Made by a program: the position numbers and the translations under genes. This document shows positions 62,186-64,000 of a stretch of DNA of 64,000 bases, piece by piece. How positions within the stretch are numbered: the first letter of the stretch is position 1; each line of letters starts with the position of its first letter. The notes beneath the pieces are model-generated. The model was not told the origin of the DNA. It did no database searches and saw nothing but the letters and a program-made list of their open reading frames with translations. Origin of the DNA: Paraphysomonas bandaiensis (taxonomy: Eukaryota > Chrysophyceae); NCBI GenBank assembly GCA_965644295.1, contig CBFFRP010000416.1, forward strand, positions 1 through 64,000, written 5' to 3'.

Positions 62186-63199
62186 CTATACAACTGGTAA
62201 TCCAAGTAGAACACTGCCACTTGCATATAATGTAGACACGACATTAAGTAGCCATTTTCGTGAGCGTATACGGATAATGAACGCAATATATTTCTACACA
62301 AGATATCGCATAATATACAATACACAGCGAGATGCATAGTAAATGCTATTCTACCTGAGGGTTGCGAACATCTACCCGGGTGCAGCTCTTTGGCATACGG
62401 GCTGTGACCTCATCCTGAGTCTTGGATCGGGTGAGGGTGTTGTGGTTTCGTCGTTTGAAATGAACGGCATATGTGATCATACTAGGTGTCAAAGGAACAG
62501 AAATAGGCCGCTTCGTTCCGACCTTTAGTTCCGATTCAGCGTCATCGGGAGCTGAGGCAGAGTTATCACCTTCCGTCGATGTTGTCAGCACGGTGTCATC
62601 TTCAGTCCTCGCTTTCTTATTGCTGTGGAGTTCAGATTCTTCTGTGTCGTTATCAACAGGTCTGACAGTAGTTGGAAAATTCTCATTGACAATCTCTTGG
62701 ATATTGCTGCACAGCTCCTCTTCATTGGGGAAAAATACTTTTGATAACGGTACAATGCGACATAAGTGTCGACAGCATGGTAGCTTAGTACGCTCCACCT
62801 GATCAAATATGGCCTCCACCATCCGGACAGGGCACACATCTTTACGCACAATCTTTACAAATACTAGTCCTTTCACACCCTGCAACCATAAGTGAACAAT
62901 AATGGAATGCGACTGGGAACATTTACCGTGTTGAGTGACACAAAATTCTGTTTTGATGAATTCTGACGAATTTCGGCGGCAAGTAATTCTTCTACAGACA
63001 TACTCTTTCCACTACTTGAAGTATTATCGGACTCAGGATACACCTCGTCCAAGATTTGATTCAATAGATTAAGTATCTCTTTGGTGGCTTCCTTTTCACG
63101 CGCTACGTCACATGTAGCCAGAATACTGCAGTGTCCTCTTGCCGATGCAACATCAGGACCTTTTCCTCCTGAAGGTTTCCCATGCCAGCCTTTTCCCAT
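62186..63199 (-). CDS. TAN1: Tan1/THUMPD1-like tRNA acetylation adaptor
   Basis: Three exons (minus strand) 63199-62927, 62879-62355 and 62293-62186, with introns of 47 and 61 bp, give 301 residues. Tan1 and THUMPD1 bind tRNA through a THUMP domain and guide the acetyltransferase Kre33/NAT10 to make N4-acetylcytidine at position 12 of tRNA-Ser and tRNA-Leu. Evidence: the N-terminus CSILATCDVAREKEATKEIL matches the family's 'G-iLaTC---Ek-a-rE'. The THUMP part reads VKGLVFVKIV, then CRHLCRIVPLSKVFF, and ITYAVHFKRRNHNTLTR with DVRNPQ, aligning with 'f-i-yk-R-N...vDL-nPd'. A long acidic/Lys insert sits in the middle. The last exon supplies the final strand and helix (YIAFIIRIRSRKWLLNVV). Exon 3 is inferred from family shape. 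Confidence 0.85.
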
Positions 63200-63637
63200 G
63201 TTGTCAGCTCAGAAGAGGACAACTTGTACCACTTTGAAGGTTTCTCAGAGCATATACACTGGAACCATACGTTCGTTCCTCTATCACAGTCAGTGTGCTG
63301 CTGCCCATACTGCAGGTGTCCCTGTAGTCCACCATATGTATTTTCTAAGTTCTTTATGTATTCCGCTGTAGTCACGTACCTACTTGAATAATCCGTATTT
63401 CCTCAAGATATTCCAGGTATCCACTTCGTCATGTCATGTACTCGAAGGTGGGGATATGTATGGGGGTATGGTGTATCAACCCCATCCTTTGTGATACAAA
63501 GTCTAGAAGTCAATTAATTTTCAGTATATGCGAAAGTTATCTGAGGATGAAGTGAGATTCTCGTAGTAGAAGTGTATATATATGGGTAGAACTTCATATA
63601 TTCTTCACACTTCTATTATGAGAAGAGTTCCTCATAG

Positions 63638-63672
<35 letters not shown>

Positions 63673-63757
63673 TGAGACTGTTGTCGATACGATAATATAC
63701 TGCTGCTCTTCATTATTAACTATCATCTTATCGACAACATACCACACAACAACTAAC
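63200..63757. other. Intergenic / divergent promoter region
   Basis: Between the divergent TAN1 and 63758 genes. GTATAT hexamer microsatellite at about 63640-63672. A minus-strand frame upstream of TAN1 overlaps its first exon and is judged a shadow. Confidence 0.45.
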
Positions 63758-64000
63758 ATGAGTATCTTTGTAGTAGACTCAAGGAATCCACCCCTATCAA
63801 CCTTTCATATTGAAACATGTGTAGCTGCTTTTAACGAATATGTATCAGAGTCGATCTCTAGATATCTGAGAATACTAGAGGAGCACCAGTATATCCCCCG
63901 AGTACACGGCATAGTGATTCCTTCTTCACCAGATAAGGTGAAGATAGCGAATGGGCCTGCTATCAGATCGTCTTGTATTGCAGAGGTGTTAAGGCCAAGA
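63758..64000 (+). CDS. Unrecognised protein, 5' part, cut by window edge
   Basis: An ATG at 63758 opens a frame that stays open for 81 codons to the last base, preceded by AACAACTAAC. The product has an alternating hydrophobic pattern (STFHIETCVAAFNEYVSES; RVHGIVIPSS). No domain is recognised. It is probably the first exon of a gene that continues outside the window. Confidence 0.5.
   Translation, partial: MSIFVVDSRNPPLSTFHIETCVAAFNEYVSESISRYLRILEEHQYIPRVHGIVIPSSPDKVKIANGPAIRSSCIAEVLRPR

Noticed and set aside
63103-63375. 90-codon frame upstream of and overlapping TAN1 exon 1
   Set aside because: TAN1 uses another frame with clear family sequence; this frame has no family resemblance.

Overview
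The window is nuclear DNA of a unicellular eukaryote. Protein genes are split by GT-AG introns, mostly 45-62 bp. Eukaryote-only families are present: a Polo-like kinase with two polo boxes, the proteasome lid deubiquitinase Rpn11, a Tan1/THUMPD1 tRNA-acetylation adaptor, a secreted serine carboxypeptidase and a COPI-associated membrane protein. There are nuclear-type tRNAs, an intact Ty1/copia retrotransposon and abundant ATAC/GTAT microsatellites. I cannot name the species; a protist (stramenopile-like or similar) is only an impression.

Layout. 1-2960: an AT-rich island with giant-virus or phage character: a fibre-like coiled-coil protein, a small unknown protein, a NUMOD4-HNH-AP2 homing-type endonuclease, an upstream motif shared by two of these genes, an 18-bp-stem hairpin, a MITE-like inverted-repeat element and a 30-bp palindrome. 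3399-3962: cytochrome b5-domain protein. 4117-4735: a 0.6-kb ATGT microsatellite. 5128-7967: Polo-like kinase in seven exons. 8581-10475: nested copies of a roughly 510-bp short retroposon with target-site duplications. 11035: a tRNA-Glu pseudogene. 11544-12423: a LIN37-like gene. 12992-18504: a complete copia element with LTRs that read as identical. 18811-28179: a four-TM protein, Rpn11, a COPI-associated/Tvp15-like protein, serine carboxypeptidase and an acidic repeat protein. 28847-30437: retroposons nested three deep. 30667-31950: an unknown gene carrying a retroposon fragment that can be read as an intron. 33407-36809: four tRNA-Glu genes, one tRNA-Arg and a GH31 glucosidase remnant. 37013-37894: an aspartate-dehydrogenase-like protein.

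The outstanding feature is 38786-58531 on the minus strand. It is one uninterrupted 19.7-kb reading frame for a 6581-residue protein: a short Ser-rich N-terminus followed by an armadillo-type solenoid of very roughly 145-150 divergent repeats, many with a G-x-C-E/D turn. It is intron-free in a region where ordinary genes carry several introns.

The right end holds a LOV/PAS-like protein without the photoactive cysteine, tRNA-Ala(AGC), the Tan1 gene and the first 81 codons of an unrecognised gene cut by the window edge. Most host genes are unrelated housekeeping functions with no operon logic. The shared story is repeated retroposon insertion, tRNA-Glu duplication and one viral-type insertion around conserved genes.
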